Of a DNA stretch of 64,000 nucleotides, positions 1 to 11,025 are shown in pieces. The notes below the pieces were generated by a model, which had not been told where the DNA came from, searched no databases, and saw only the letters and a program-made list of their open reading frames with translations. The position numbers and the translations under genes are program-made. Positions within the stretch are counted from its first letter, which is position 1. Each line of letters opens with the position of its first letter. This DNA is from Aphrocallistes beatrix (Eukaryota > Porifera > Hexactinellida > Sceptrulophora > Aphrocallistidae), in NCBI GenBank assembly GCA_963281255.1, contig OY725494.1:2865934-2929933 (forward strand), given 5' to 3'.

Positions 1-52
1 TTTTGCTACATTATAATAAAATAACATTTGTTTATAAATTATTGCTTTGAAG

Positions 53-144
53 CAGTGGCGGCGCGAGGGTGAGGCCTGGTGAGGCACAGGCCTCCCTCAA
101 TCAAGCTATGCCTCACCAGTGGTGAGCTGCTAGAGCCGCCACTG
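53..144. mobile_element. hAT-type MITE with 8-bp target duplication
   Basis: The 92-bp element has terminal inverted repeats CAGTGGCGGC / GCCGCCACTG and is flanked by a perfect 8-bp direct repeat CTTTGAAG (45-52 and 145-152). An 8-bp duplication is typical of hAT transposons. A related, uninterrupted sequence at about 21650 (ggctttgaagtatta) looks like the empty site. A half copy remains at 4512-4561. Confidence 0.85.
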
Positions 145-729
145 CTTTGAAGTATTAACAACGGCAGTTTATTGTGGACAATGATTTCTATTGTGAGAAT
201 GAAGCCATATACTATCTAGAAAAGTTTCAAAAATAATTTTCCATTTTTTTTTGCAAGTGTGAAAATTTCGACTATGAGATATTCGAACTTCATGGTATGC
301 TTCATCATTTGAAAGCTACATTGCCAATTTTCATATCTCTACGACTTGCCAGGTTTTAATCAATCAGGATAAACAAACAAACAAAATCCTAGCGTTTTAA
401 TATACAGTGGAATTTGCTTATTAGCGACTCCCTTATTTGTATAATAATATTGATGCTTTAATACAATTGTTTAAAATCTCCATAAGGAACTTTACTGAAA
501 GTAAAAATCGACATTTTGTAATCTTAAGACCACCTGATCTAACCTGCTGAATTTTTTGGTTATTTTGACAATGTAATACGATCCTGAATGTAAAGGACTA
601 AAGGTACTATCATATAGTCAAGCAAAATAGAAATAACAAAGCATTCGTATACATTATATAGATTGTAGAATGATGTCTTGTCTAGAGGAAAAAGCATTAA
701 TCAGACTATTGGTAACCACGCATAATCCA

Positions 730-1062
730 TACTCTAAAACTCGAATAATGTTTATATACTACGTCAAGCGCGCTTCGCTTGCTTGCGCTGCGCGGCTTAC
801 AGACACTGTGTATCCGCAGAGTCATCCTGCGGGCGCCTGAAGTTACTTAATCTAACTTATTTTGGGATTTTGTTTCCTTTATATAAATATTGTAAACATA
901 GGTTAACGAATAATTTCTCATTTGGATCCGAAGATATAATATTCGAAATCTACAGCACTAAAAACCCCATGTCAACCGTTGGAAGCTAGTCTCTGGCATA
1001 TTTTTGTAATTTGTTTGCTTTATGTATCTAACGCCATCATTACGCATCAAAAATTGAAAATT
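730..1062 (+). mobile_element. HINE-like (Helitron-type) remnant inside unit 1
   Basis: Residual 5' sequence (taaaactcgaataatgttta, about 735-754) and 3'-proximal sequence (catcattacgcatcaaaaat, about 1033) of the HINE-like family are visible. The GC-rich end of a second, opposite copy (about 764-830, caagcgcgcttcgcttgctt) sits inside it. The matching place in unit 3 (12598-12975) holds a less damaged copy, so the insertion predates the tandem duplication. Confidence 0.6.
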
Positions 1063-1248
1063 GACACTTGATTTAACAAGCCTGATCAAATGAATACCTT
1101 TATTTTCATTAAATTTTTAGACTAATTGACGGTTATGATTCAGAGTATGGAGTAGCTTATTTGATAGAATTGAAAAGTTTTAATGTCAATCAAAGACTTG
1201 ACTAGAATATTTTAATTAAATTTCCATCGGCGATTGTACCGAGTAAGT

Positions 1249-1593
1249 TCAAGACGTTTCCTTTTTAATTGCCATGTCCAAGACTTCTATTTCTAATTCC
1301 AAACCCATTCTCTCTGCCAAGAGTTTTCTCTTTTCTTCTTCTAGTCTCTGGATAGACCTTTTCATCTCGTCCATTTCCCTCTTAACCTTGATTGGGTGGA
1401 GTCGCGACTGTGCGTTCCGCCGTAACCTCTTTACTTTCCGTACCTCTTGGTCTGAGAGTCTGGCTGTATAGACCCGGCTATTAAACTCGTGACGTGACAT
1501 TTTAATCATTTCGATATCACTTAGATTAAAGAGAGATGTTTTGTTCATGGACACAATACAAGTTTTTAACTGTGAATTTCTTTGAGATTGCAT
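1249..1593 (-). CDS. Small Maf-like bZIP protein, array copy 1
   Basis: This is an intact 114-codon ORF starting at ATG 1593. Residues 24-58 resemble the extended homology region that precedes the basic region in Maf proteins (LSDxE...MS..EFN..., then LSDQEVRKVKRLRR). Residues 52-72 are strongly basic. A regular heptad series follows: M77, L84, L91, L98 and L105, with I81, I102 and I109 near the other core positions, so a dimerising leucine zipper ends the protein. The basic region lacks the usual N-x7-R spacing by one residue and contains a proline (P67), so DNA binding may be altered or lost. Known small Mafs are about 150 residues. A TATA-like box and CAA-rich leader lie just upstream. bZIP identity is fairly firm; the Maf assignment is inference. 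Confidence 0.6.
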   Translation of the reverse strand: MQSQRNSQLKTCIVSMNKTSLFNLSDIEMIKMSRHEFNSRVYTARLSDQEVRKVKRLRRNAQSRLHPIKVKREMDEMKRSIQRLEEEKRKLLAERMGLELEIEVLDMAIKKETS

Positions 1594-1642
1594 TTTGTTT
1601 TGTTGTTTTTGTTGTTGTTGTTGTTGATAGAGTATTTATAAT
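1594..1642 (-). promoter_or_regulatory. TATA-like box and CAA-rich leader of the bZIP-like ORF
   Basis: On the minus strand ATTATAAATA (1633-1642) lies about 40-50 bp before the ATG. It is followed by a run of CAA triplets and an A-rich sequence directly before the start (AAA-ATG). The same arrangement is kept in the other three copies. The spacing would place transcription initiation within the CAA run, giving a very short, unstructured 5' leader. Confidence 0.45.
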
Positions 1643-1714
1643 TAAAATGTTTGTAGAATTAAGCATCTGATGCAAATCTTCAACGTTCCCCTTTCTATAG
1701 CGATGGCAGTCCAT

Positions 1715-4239
1715 AACTGATCATGCGTATACTTTGTTGTTTATTAATCAAATTCTATGATTGTGCGTCATTGTGATATCTTCGCATTACATGTCAGACT
1801 CTGTTTCCAAGTAGTTCGCTATATCACTTTTAATTACTTAATTTTGGGATTAGTAATAATATATTCCTTCCCATTAGATTTTGAAACAACAAGTTATTTC
1901 GTTATGCCTTAAGTTGAAATAAATTCTCTGAACGTAGCATGTGTGCTGTTAAGGTCAGTTATAATAGAAATTTCTAGGTATATGGAATAGTTTCAATATC
2001 TCTTCCATTGATAATTAGCATAATACACAATCTTCTTGGCTCACCCGTGATCAGTCAAGATAACATTATATGTAAGATGAGCTGATAGCTGTATTCAATC
2101 TACTTGCAATATTGTTTACACTAATGAAGTTTGTTGATACATCAGTTTAAATTGATTACCTAACAATTATGCTGGCTCTACATATGATCTCGTGAGATCG
2201 TTGAGTCCCAGTTTAATACAATTCCAAGAAGATAGTTTATTAGTATTTGTATCCCTAAATTTGAATTGTATACTTACATTTGTCTGCAATTTTTGGTCAC
2301 ATTCAACAAATGGTATAGGTACATATTTACATTATGCATAATTCTGCACGAGTGAAGGAATTTAACAGGTAAACTCCAATTTGGATAAATCTTATTTGGT
2401 TTAGCACTCTAGAATTATCAAACGGTTCTGTTGATTTATTCCAAAATAATCAATCCAGTAATAGTCTTGTGAGCCAGCAGGACTAGAAATGCTGTAAAAT
2501 GGTCATTTGAAATAATTCAAAGAATATTTATTGTGTTCATGCTAATGTTAGAACACTGATCATTCATTTATGTCCCTTCCATTTCTTTCAACAGATCAGC
2601 TTCTAGGACTTAACATATGAAATCGAATGCGATATATTATAGATGCATGTTTCCCGCCAGAAGGTATATGTCTATTTTGAGGTAATTATTAGTTTACCTT
2701 CTCTTCATTTATGATCATCTTCCCAAACCTCCCAAAGGACATTCCGAAAAGCGGACAACCTCTGTAGAAAGGACAAACCCAGCAACGAATTGAATTTTCC
2801 ATCCAGGATTCAGTTAAGCCTACAAGCTCCATCTCTTCCATCTTAACCAGGGTGTTATACAGGACGCTTGTTATACGCGATACTTCCTAAATCTGTTCGA
2901 ATATCAAATTCAGTTTGAAATTTCTATTTAGAAATTTATTAAGATAATGAGACATTATCTAATGTTAATCAAATTTGATTGTCACATCGAGTAAATATAA
3001 TTATTCTGTATTTAACTTAAATTCACTCAATCATTAGTTGTATGGAAAGTTAATTGCTAATTCATCCCCAGTTGAGCGAAACTTAAGTGAGCGAAACCTA
3101 ACTGGGCGAAGTATTAAATGGATTGATAGCCAGGATTAGACTTGAATTCTCTACTGGGTGTGGTGCACCTACATTTGTCTGACTCTGTACGTTGGCATTT
3201 GTCTGACAACTTCTTAATTTCCTTTCCTATTATACCTTCTGTCGAATCGACGGAATAGGGCCTAATTTGAAGTAGGAATAAGAACTAAAATACCACACAG
3301 TTACCTCCTCATGAAATAAAATGCCACTTTCACGCTCTGTTGGAAACTATTTCAAATCTAAAATGCCCCTTTTCACTAAGTTCCTATACATGTCACTCTT
3401 CAAAATGCTCACATTCGCTCTCCCTCCTATTTTTAAGTTGTCGGACAAATATCATGGTTTTGAGTACAAGTGGTATTAAAATAAATTCATTCAATTGAGT
3501 TTCGGTAAATTAGGTTTCGCTTAATTAAGTCTCACCCAGTTAGGTTTTGCTCAAGTGAGTTTCGCTCAATTTAGTTTCGCTCAACTGGGGAAACCCCGTC
3601 CAATTACATCAACAGGTCTGACCGGTACATTGCTTTTCTTTGGTTAAGAATGAAACTGGTAGCTCCCTTTGTTCATCAGAAATTTTATTTAGGATGAAAT
3701 ATGAAATAAATTGCAAGATTAAAGAGATCATTATTTTAAACCAATTCCTAGACACTAGATCAGGGATTGGCAAACTCCGGCCCGCGAGATGAGTTTGTGT
3801 GGCCTGCGACGTCATTACATTATCATCCAGATTCCAAGCAAATATTTGAGAGCTAACTGAAACCTTAATTAACCTGTGATATCTTCAACAATTTTGTTTT
3901 GATAGGATCTTTCTTGTTTTCTCTTACCTAGATATAATACTAAAATATCGATATCTTTCTTTAAATCAATAAAAATACAAATTACTAGTACAGTCGAAAC
4001 CGTTATTTTCTTACTATTTCTTTACAGGTTCATACAGTAAGAAAAGTCGATGGAAATTAATTTAGATTTAGAATTTGTTATACCACCATAAGTCCATAAA
4101 CATTCTGAAATACGTAGTAAGAAAACACCGGTTTCGCCTGTAGTATTTAAGGGCGGACTGGGCAACCTTATTTGTTGTATGGAATTAATAAACAGCAACC
4201 TAGGTTGCTCGGAACTTAACGAAATTTAGATCGATTCGC
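1715..4239. other. Upstream part of the tandem unit, no gene seen
   Basis: This AT-rich DNA upstream of the bZIP-like ORF is nearly identical in units 1-3 and partly kept in unit 4. I see no ORF with coding character. Repeated short phrases such as gttgagcgaaac / tgagcgaaacct at about 3070-3110 and 3480-3590 appear in both orientations and look like the arms of a degraded foldback element. Confidence 0.5.
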
Positions 4240-4511
4240 TACAGGGTGACAAATAAGTTCTGTTACAAGCTTCGTTAAGTGTAAAACTTTATATACTCAA
4301 ACAATCTTAGTTATTATGGTCTTTAGAGATTGTAATTCGAATATTTTCATTGATGTTAAAATATTTTTGAGGTCTAAGACCTAGAAATGTGTTTTGTACA
4401 GTGAGTTTCATGAAGAAAAAATGTGTCCTGGTACGCAGCGGAAATTGCGAATCAGCCCCACTGCTTCTGTAAAGAATGTCTTCATAATCGATGTTCCATG
4501 ACGATTTAAAG
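4240..4511. repeat. Left half of a foldback element (TACAGGGTGAC family)
   Basis: It begins TACAGGGTGACAAATAAG. The complementary right half of the same family is seen at 20950-21047, ending TTGTTTGTTACCCTGTA. Only the left arm is present here, and unit 2 keeps a shorter piece at about 9595-9676. Confidence 0.55.
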
Positions 4512-4561
4512 CAGTGCCTCACCTGTGCCTTATCAGTGGTGAGCTGCTAGAGCCGCCACTG
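4512..4561. mobile_element. Fragment of the hAT MITE seen at 53-144
   Basis: The sequence ggtgagctgctagagccgcc followed by actg is identical to the right part of the element at 53-144. The left terminal repeat is missing. Confidence 0.7.
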
Positions 4562-4837
4562 AATTCCATTGTATAATAATATTAATGCTTTAATACAATT
4601 GTTTAAAATCTCCATAAGGAACTTTACTGAAAGTAAAATCGACATTTTGTAATCTTAAGACCACCTGATCTAACCTGCTGAATTGTATTGGTTATTTTGA
4701 CAATGTAATACGATCCTGAATGTAAAGAACTAAAGGTACTATCATATAGTCAAGCAAAATAGAAATAACAAAGCATTCGTATACATTATATACTTGTAGA
4801 TTGTAGAATAATGTCTTGTCTAGAGGATATATATATA

Positions 4838-5441
4838 TCAGGGTTGAAACCGAATAGTTGATTATTCGGTTTAACCAAATATTATTTGCAAATAATTGAT
4901 ATTTGGTTTGTAACCAAATATCCTTATTTGGTATTCGGTTGAGAACCAAATAATTTGGTCAACCGAATAATTTGGTCAACCAAATAATTTGGTCAACCAA
5001 ATAATTTGGTCAACCGAATAATTTGGTCAACTGAATATTTAGCCAAACAAATAATTTGCATGCTTTCCCAACACAATAATCACATGTTCTTACAAGAAGT
5101 GGTCCGAACACAAATAAATATAATAGGCTTACTTATACTTGAATATATTTTTGTATAAATATTTAGATAAACATTTATGCAAAAATATAATCAAGTATTA
5201 TTTGGTTGACCAAATTATTCGGTTGACCAAATATTCGGTTGACCGAATTATTCGGTTCACCAAATTATTTGGTCGACCAAATATTCGGTTGACCAAATTA
5301 TTCGGTTGACCAAATTATTTGGTTGAACAAATATTCGGTTGACCAAATTATTCGGTTTGACCATTATTCGGTTAACCAAATTATTTGGTCTACCCATTAT
5401 TCGGTTAAATTGGTATTTGGTTGAAGCGGTTTCAACCTTGA
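4838..5441. mobile_element. Foldback element built of inverted short repeats
   Basis: The terminal inverted repeats are TCAGGGTTGAAACCG and CGGTTTCAACCTTGA, lying in a TA tract. The left half repeats aataatttggtcaacc many times; the right half repeats the complement ggttgaccaaattattcg. The whole could fold into a long imperfect hairpin. The 73-codon ORF across the right half is only the translation of these repeats. Confidence 0.75.
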
Positions 5442-5861
5442 TATATATATATATATATATGTAGCTGATTTTTGGCATGTGGGAGTATTTTGGCTATGGC
5501 TCCACTAAGTTCTGACATCAGACAAAAATGTCGACTCATCATGGAATTATGACGTCATTGTAGGTGATAGAAGGCTGAAGATTTAATAGAATGTGTATAT
5601 TAATATATCTCAAATATGATACAACTCTCATCAAAAAATGATGACTCATCATTCTGTTATGACGTCATCATTACGCATCAAAAATTGACAAATTTTGTGA
5701 TTTTTGAAGTGATATCGATTATAACAGTAAGGCGGACGTATTTAGAGATGTTATCTACCTAATGTATAATTAACCAATGTGAGCCTAGGCACCCAAAGGG
5801 CGCCTCTGGCGGACACAAAGTGTCCGTCAGCCGCGCAGCGCAAGCAAACAAAGCGCGCTTG
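5442..5861 (+). mobile_element. HINE-like (Helitron-type) element
   Basis: The body of the family (ctgatttttggcatgtggga ... gtgtccgtcagccgcgcagc ... aagcgcgcttg) ends at 5861 and is followed by T. Its 5' part is reduced to a TA tract (4829-4837), into which the foldback element 4838-5441 was inserted. It keeps two TGACGTCA sites and a TGATGACTCATCA palindrome. Confidence 0.8.
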
Positions 5862-6174
5862 TATTATATAAATACTTTCAAGATGCCTTTTTAAAGATCA
5901 AATATCAAACATTAAGGAGACAGCAGTTCCTTAGTTCGTTTGTTGTACATCTATCTTCATAGTTTATGCTATTGGCAGCGCAATGTTTTGTTGCGCTTGG
6001 AAGCTGCATAGAATCTGTAAGGATAGAATCTGTAAGTTCTGAAGAGTATAATCTAAAATACTGCAAGCCAATGTTATCCCTAAAAACATGTTGCCGTGAT
6101 ATATCCCAGGTCGTGTGGCCCTCAAGTAGCTAAATAATCCTTTATTTAGCCCGCAAACAATAAAGGTTTAACAA
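5862..6174. other. Spacer between HINE-like copy and unit sequence, nothing recognised
   Basis: About 300 bp are not shared with the corresponding place in units 1, 3 and 4. It includes a short repeat gaatctgtaaggatagaatc. No coding potential or transposon end is recognised. Confidence 0.4.
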
Positions 6175-6344
6175 GCCTGATCTAAATGAACACCTTTATT
6201 CTCATTATATTTTTAGACTAATTGACGGTTATGATTCAGAGTATGGAGTAGCTTATTTGATAGAATTGAAAAGTTTTAATGTCAATCAAAGACTTGACTA
6301 GAATATTTTAATTAAATTTCCATCGGCGATTGTACCGAGTAAGT

Positions 6345-6689
6345 TCAAGACGTTTCCTTTTTAATTGCCATGTCCAAGACTTCTATTTCTAATTCCAAAC
6401 CCATTCTCTCTGCCAAGAGTTTTCTCTTTTCTTCTTCTAGTCTCTGGATAGACCTTTTCATCTCGTCCATTTCCCTCTTATCCTTGATTGGGTGGAGTCG
6501 CGACTGTGCGTTCCGCCGTAACCTCTTTACTTTCCGTACCTCTTGGTCTGAGAGTCTGGCTGTATAGACCCGGCTATTAAACTCGTGACGTGACATTTTA
6601 ATCATTTCGATATCACTTAGATTAAAGAGAGATGTTTTGTTCATGGACACAATACAAGTTTTTAACTGTGAATTTCTTTGAGATTGCAT
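6345..6689 (-). CDS. Small Maf-like bZIP protein, array copy 2
   Basis: Same 114-codon ORF as at 1249-1593, starting at ATG 6689. It differs in one residue: V70 in the basic segment is D here, placing an acidic residue in a stretch that would contact DNA in a normal bZIP. The TATA-like box and CAA leader are kept. The surrounding few kilobases are also nearly identical, so the intact reading frame alone does not prove selection. Confidence 0.58.
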   Translation of the reverse strand: MQSQRNSQLKTCIVSMNKTSLFNLSDIEMIKMSRHEFNSRVYTARLSDQEVRKVKRLRRNAQSRLHPIKDKREMDEMKRSIQRLEEEKRKLLAERMGLELEIEVLDMAIKKETS

Positions 6690-7738
6690 TTTGTTTTGTT
6701 GTTTTTGTTGTTGTTGTTGTTGATAGAGTATTTATAATTAAAATATTTGTAGAATTAAGCATCTGATGCAAATCTTCAACGTTCCCCTTTCTATAGCGAT
6801 GGCAGTCCATAACTGATCATGCGTATACTTTGTTGTTTATTAATCAAATTCTATGATTGTGCGTCATTGTGATATCTTCGCATTACATGTCAGACTCTGT
6901 TTCCAAGTAGTTCGCTATATCACTTTTAATTACTTAATTTTGGGATTAGTAATATTATATTCCTTCCCAATAGATTTTGAACAACAAGTTATTTCGTTAT
7001 GCCTTAAGTTGAAATAAATTCTATGAACGTAGCATGTGTGCTGTTAAGGTCAGTTATAATAGAAATTTCTAGGTATATAGAATAGTTTCAATATCTCTTC
7101 CATTGATAATTAGCATAATACACAATCTTCTTGGCTCACCCGTGATCAGTCAAGATAACATTATATGTAAGATGAGCTGATAGCTGTATTCAATCTACTT
7201 GTAATATTGTTTACACTAATGAAGTTTGTTGATACATCAGTTTAAATTGATTACCTAACAATTATGCTGGCTCTACATATGATCTCGTGAGATCGTTGAG
7301 TCCCAGTTTAATACAATTCCAAGAAGATAGTTTATTAGTATTTGTATCCCTAAATTTGAATTGTATACTTACATTTGTCTGCAATTTTTGGTCACATTCA
7401 ACAAATGGTATAGGTACATATTTACATTATGCATAATTCTGCACGAGTGAAGGAATTTAACAGGTAAACTCCAATTTGGATAAATCTTATTTGGTTTAGC
7501 ACTCTAGAATTATCAAACGATTCTGTTGATTTATTCCAAAATAACCAATCCAGTAATAGTCTTGTGAGCCGGCAGGACTAGAAATGCTGTAAAATGGTCA
7601 TTTGAAATAATTCAAAGAATATTTATTGTGTTCATGCTAATGTTAGAACACTGATCATTCATTTATGTCCCTTCCATTTCTTTCAACAGATCAGCTTCTA
7701 GTACTTAGCATATGAAATCGAATGCGATATATTATAGA

Positions 7739-8251
7739 CAAGCGCGCTTCGAATGCTTGTGCTGCGCGGCTGGCGGACACTTTGTGTCCGCCGGAGGCGC
7801 CCTTTGGGCGCCTGTGGTTATCATTGATTAATTATTTGGGAGATGACATCTCTAAATACGTCTGTCCCACTGTTATAATCGATATCGCACGAAAAATCAC
7901 CAAATTATCAATTTTTAAAATTTTGATGAGTAATGATGACATCATTACAAAGTGATGAGTCATCATTTTTTGATGATAGTTGCATCATATGTGAGGTATG
8001 TTAGTATACAGATTCTATTAACATTTCAGCCTTCTATCTCCTATAATGGCTGAATTATGCTCGAATAACTCTGTTGCTTAACTTTTTAAAATGTGACAAT
8101 GACGTCATAATTCCATGATGAGTCGACATTTTCGTCTGAGCTCAGAACTTACTGGAGCCATAGCCAAAAGACTTCCACATGCCAAAAATCAGCTTTCTGT
8201 GCCTGACAGTTTCTTCAATCAATTCATTACAGATATATATATATATATATA

Positions 8252-8318
<67 letters not shown>

Positions 8319-8350
8319 AACAAACAATAATCGAGTTTTAATAGTAAGGA
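7739..8350 (-). mobile_element. Complete HINE-like (Helitron-type) element with visible empty site
   Basis: This 612-bp copy reads TCCTTACTATT...GCGCTTG on the minus strand. It interrupts the sequence tattatagatgcat that is intact in units 1 (2637), 3 (14662) and 4 (20388). Comparison shows insertion exactly between A and T with no target duplication. Internal features are hairpins GGCGGACAC-ttTGTGTCCGCC and GGCGCCC-ttt-GGGCGCC near the 3' end and a long TA microsatellite near the 5' end (8231-8314). Confidence 0.88.
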
Positions 8351-9595
8351 TGCATAGTTTCCTGCCAGAAGGTATATGTCTATTTTGAGGTAATTATTAG
8401 TTTACCTTCTCTTAATTTATAATCATCTTCCCAAAGCTCCCAAACGGACACTCCGAAAAGCGGACAGCCTCTATATAACAGACAAATCCCAACGAATTGA
8501 ATTTGCCATCCAGGATTCAGTTAAGCCTACAAGCTCCATCTCTTCCATCTTGACCAGGGTGTTATACAGGACGCTTGTTATACGCGATACTTCCTAAATA
8601 TGTTCGAATATCAAATTCAGATTGAAATTTCTATTTTGAAATTTATTAAGATAATGAGACATTATCTAATGTTAATCAAATTTGATTGTCACATCGAGTA
8701 AATAAAATTATTCTGTATTTAACTTAAATTCACTCAATCATTAGTTGTATGGAAAGTTGATTGCTGATTCGCCCCCAGTTGAGCGAAACCCACTTGAAAA
8801 TACTCACATTCGCTCTCCCTCCAATTTTTAAGTTGTCGGGCAAATATCATGGTTTTGACTACTAGTGGTATTAAAATAACTTATTCATTTGAGTTTCGGT
8901 AAATTAGGTTTCGCTTAATTAAGTCTGGCCCAGTTAGGTTTCGCTCAATTTAGTTTCACTCAACTGGGGAAACCCCGTCCAGTTACATCAACAGGTCTGA
9001 CCAGTACATTGCTTTTCTTTGGTCAAAAATTTTATTAGGATGAAATAAATTGCAAGATTAAAGAGATCATTATTTTAAACCAATTCCTAGACACTAGATC
9101 AGGGATTGGCAAACTCCGGCCCGCGAGATGAATTTGTGTGGCCTGCGACGTCATTACATTATCATCCAGATTCCAAGCAAATATTTGAGAGCTAACTGAA
9201 ACCTTAATTAACCTGTGATATCTTCAACAATTTTGTTTTGATAGGATCTTTCTTGTTTTCTCTTACCTAGATATATACTAAAATATTGATATCTTTCTTT
9301 AAATCAATAAAAATACAAATTACTAGTACAGTCGAAACCGTTATTTTCTTACTATTTCTTTACAGGTTCATACAGTAAGAAAAAGTAGATGGAAATTAAT
9401 TTAGATTTGGAATTTGTTATATCACCATAAGTCCATAAACATTCTGAAATACGTAGTAAGAAAACACCAGTGTAAGAAAAATCCGGTTTCGCCTGTAGTA
9501 TTTAAGGGCGGACTGGGCAACCTTATTTGTTGTATGGAATTAATAAACAGCAACCTAGGTTGCTCGGAGCTTAACGAAATTTAGAACGATTGGCT
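8351..9595. other. Continuation of tandem unit 2, no gene seen
   Basis: This is collinear with 2655-4240 of unit 1 apart from a deletion of several hundred bases that removes much of the block corresponding to about 3090-3400. No coding potential is seen. Confidence 0.5.
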
Positions 9596-10142
9596 ACAGG
9601 GTGACAAATAAGTTCTGTTACAAGCTTCATTAAGTGTAAAACTGTTATATACTCAAACAATCTTAGTTATTAACAACGATACTTCTTATCCTATACAAGC
9701 GTGCTTCGCTTGCTAACGCTGCGCGGCTGGCGGACACTTTGTGTCCGCCGGAGGCGCCCTTTGGGCGCCTGTGATCACCATTAATTAATTATATGGGAGA
9801 TAACATCTCTAAATACATCTGCCCTACTGTTACTTAAGTATAATGATATCGTACGAAAAATCACCAAAATTGTCAATTTTTGATGCGTAATGATTACGTC
9901 ATAACAGAGTGATGAGTCATCATTTTTTGATGATAGCTGTATCATATGTGAGTTATGTTAGTATACTGATTCTATTATTCAGCCTTCTATCTCATATAAT
10001 GGCTGAGTTATGCTCGAATAACTGTATTGCTTAACTTTTAAAAATGTGACAATGACGTCATAATTCTATGATGAGTTGACATTTTTGTCTGAACTCAGAA
10101 CTTACTGGAGCCATAGCCAAAAGACTCCCACATGCCAAAAAT

Positions 10143-11001
10143 CAGCAAAAGGTCATTCTAAGGACAATTTTAGCGATTTTCTAAGCTGTTTTAACCCTAT
10201 TTCTAAATGGTATTAAGGTGTGATTTTTGTGTTGACCCAAGATTAGTACGAGTTGATTTGAAAAATTTAGAATTTTTCAATGGAATGTTATTACATTCCC
10301 GCGTTGCTATGGTAAAGGATTTTGGTCAGTTTGGGCCAATACGTGCAAACTGTAGCAACTAGGTCTTCAAATTTGATCGTGTTTGATAGGCAATGGATTA
10401 TTTCCTATTAGGTGATAATACAACTTGAACTTCTAAATTCAACGAGTTTTGAGTTATGGGTTGATTTTATGAATGTGACCAAAACACTAAATTGTCGCAT
10501 AACTCTATAGTCTGTTAATTTAGAAGTTTAAATTGTATTATTACCTAATAGGAAGTAGCCAATTGCCTATCAAATACGATCAGATTTGAAGACCTAGTTC
10601 TTACAGTTTGCAGGATATGGCTCAAACTGATCAAAATGCTTCACCATAGCAACGTAGGAATGTAACAACATTCCATTAAAAAAATCTAAAAATTTTTCAA
10701 ATCAACTCGTACTAATCTTAGTTCTACACAAAAATTCTACCTTAATAACATTTAGAAATAGGGTTAAAACAGCTTAGAAAATCGCTAAATTGTCTTTTTA
10801 ATGACCTGTTGCGCAATGATATGATGACTAATCGAAATTTTTCCAACGGATATATGTACTTTGATTTATATACGCTGGTAATACATTCTTAATGCCTATT
10901 CTGCATGGTTAACGATTTTAGGCTAATCGTGTATTAATCCATTCGGCTATTACCGCATCCTTGGTTATTTTACTGTGAGGCATGATTAGAGTAGGCTATG
11001 A
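10143..11001. repeat. Long foldback (hairpin) element, left end truncated
   Basis: The sequence 10143-10475 is repeated as an imperfect inverted copy in 10476-10815. For example, ctattaggtgataatacaac pairs with gtattattacctaatagg, and agattagtacgagttgattt pairs with aaatcaactcgtactaat. The right flank to 11001 (ending gtaggctatg) matches the right end of the complete element at 34411-35323. Confidence 0.75.
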
Positions 11002-11025
11002 TATATATATATATATAAATAAATA

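Larger units (their letters stand above)
211..4560. repeat. Tandem segmental repeat, unit copy 1
   Basis: This is the first of four copies of one segment; the others lie at about 4562-11968, 11969-15536 and 16979-20509. Landmarks shared between copies are tctagaaaagtttcaaaaa (about 214 and 11967), the block starting at about 440 and 4576, the bZIP-like ORF at 1249 and the downstream block to about 4300. By eye the copies are almost identical over kilobases and differ mainly by inserted transposons and a few deletions. No terminal inverted repeats bound the unit, so it looks like tandem duplication rather than one transposon. Confidence 0.8.

Noticed and set aside
1526..1714. 62-codon ORF overlapping the start of the bZIP-like ORF, present in all four array copies
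   Set aside because: It overlaps the TATA-like box and CAA leader in another frame and has no domain. Its conservation follows from the near-identity of the units. A short upstream peptide cannot be excluded.
5257..5478. ORF with repeated PNNLVNRI units
   Set aside because: Direct translation of the short repeats of a foldback element.
8142..8388. ORFs of Tyr-Ile repeats on both strands
   Set aside because: Translation of the TA microsatellite of the Helitron-like element.
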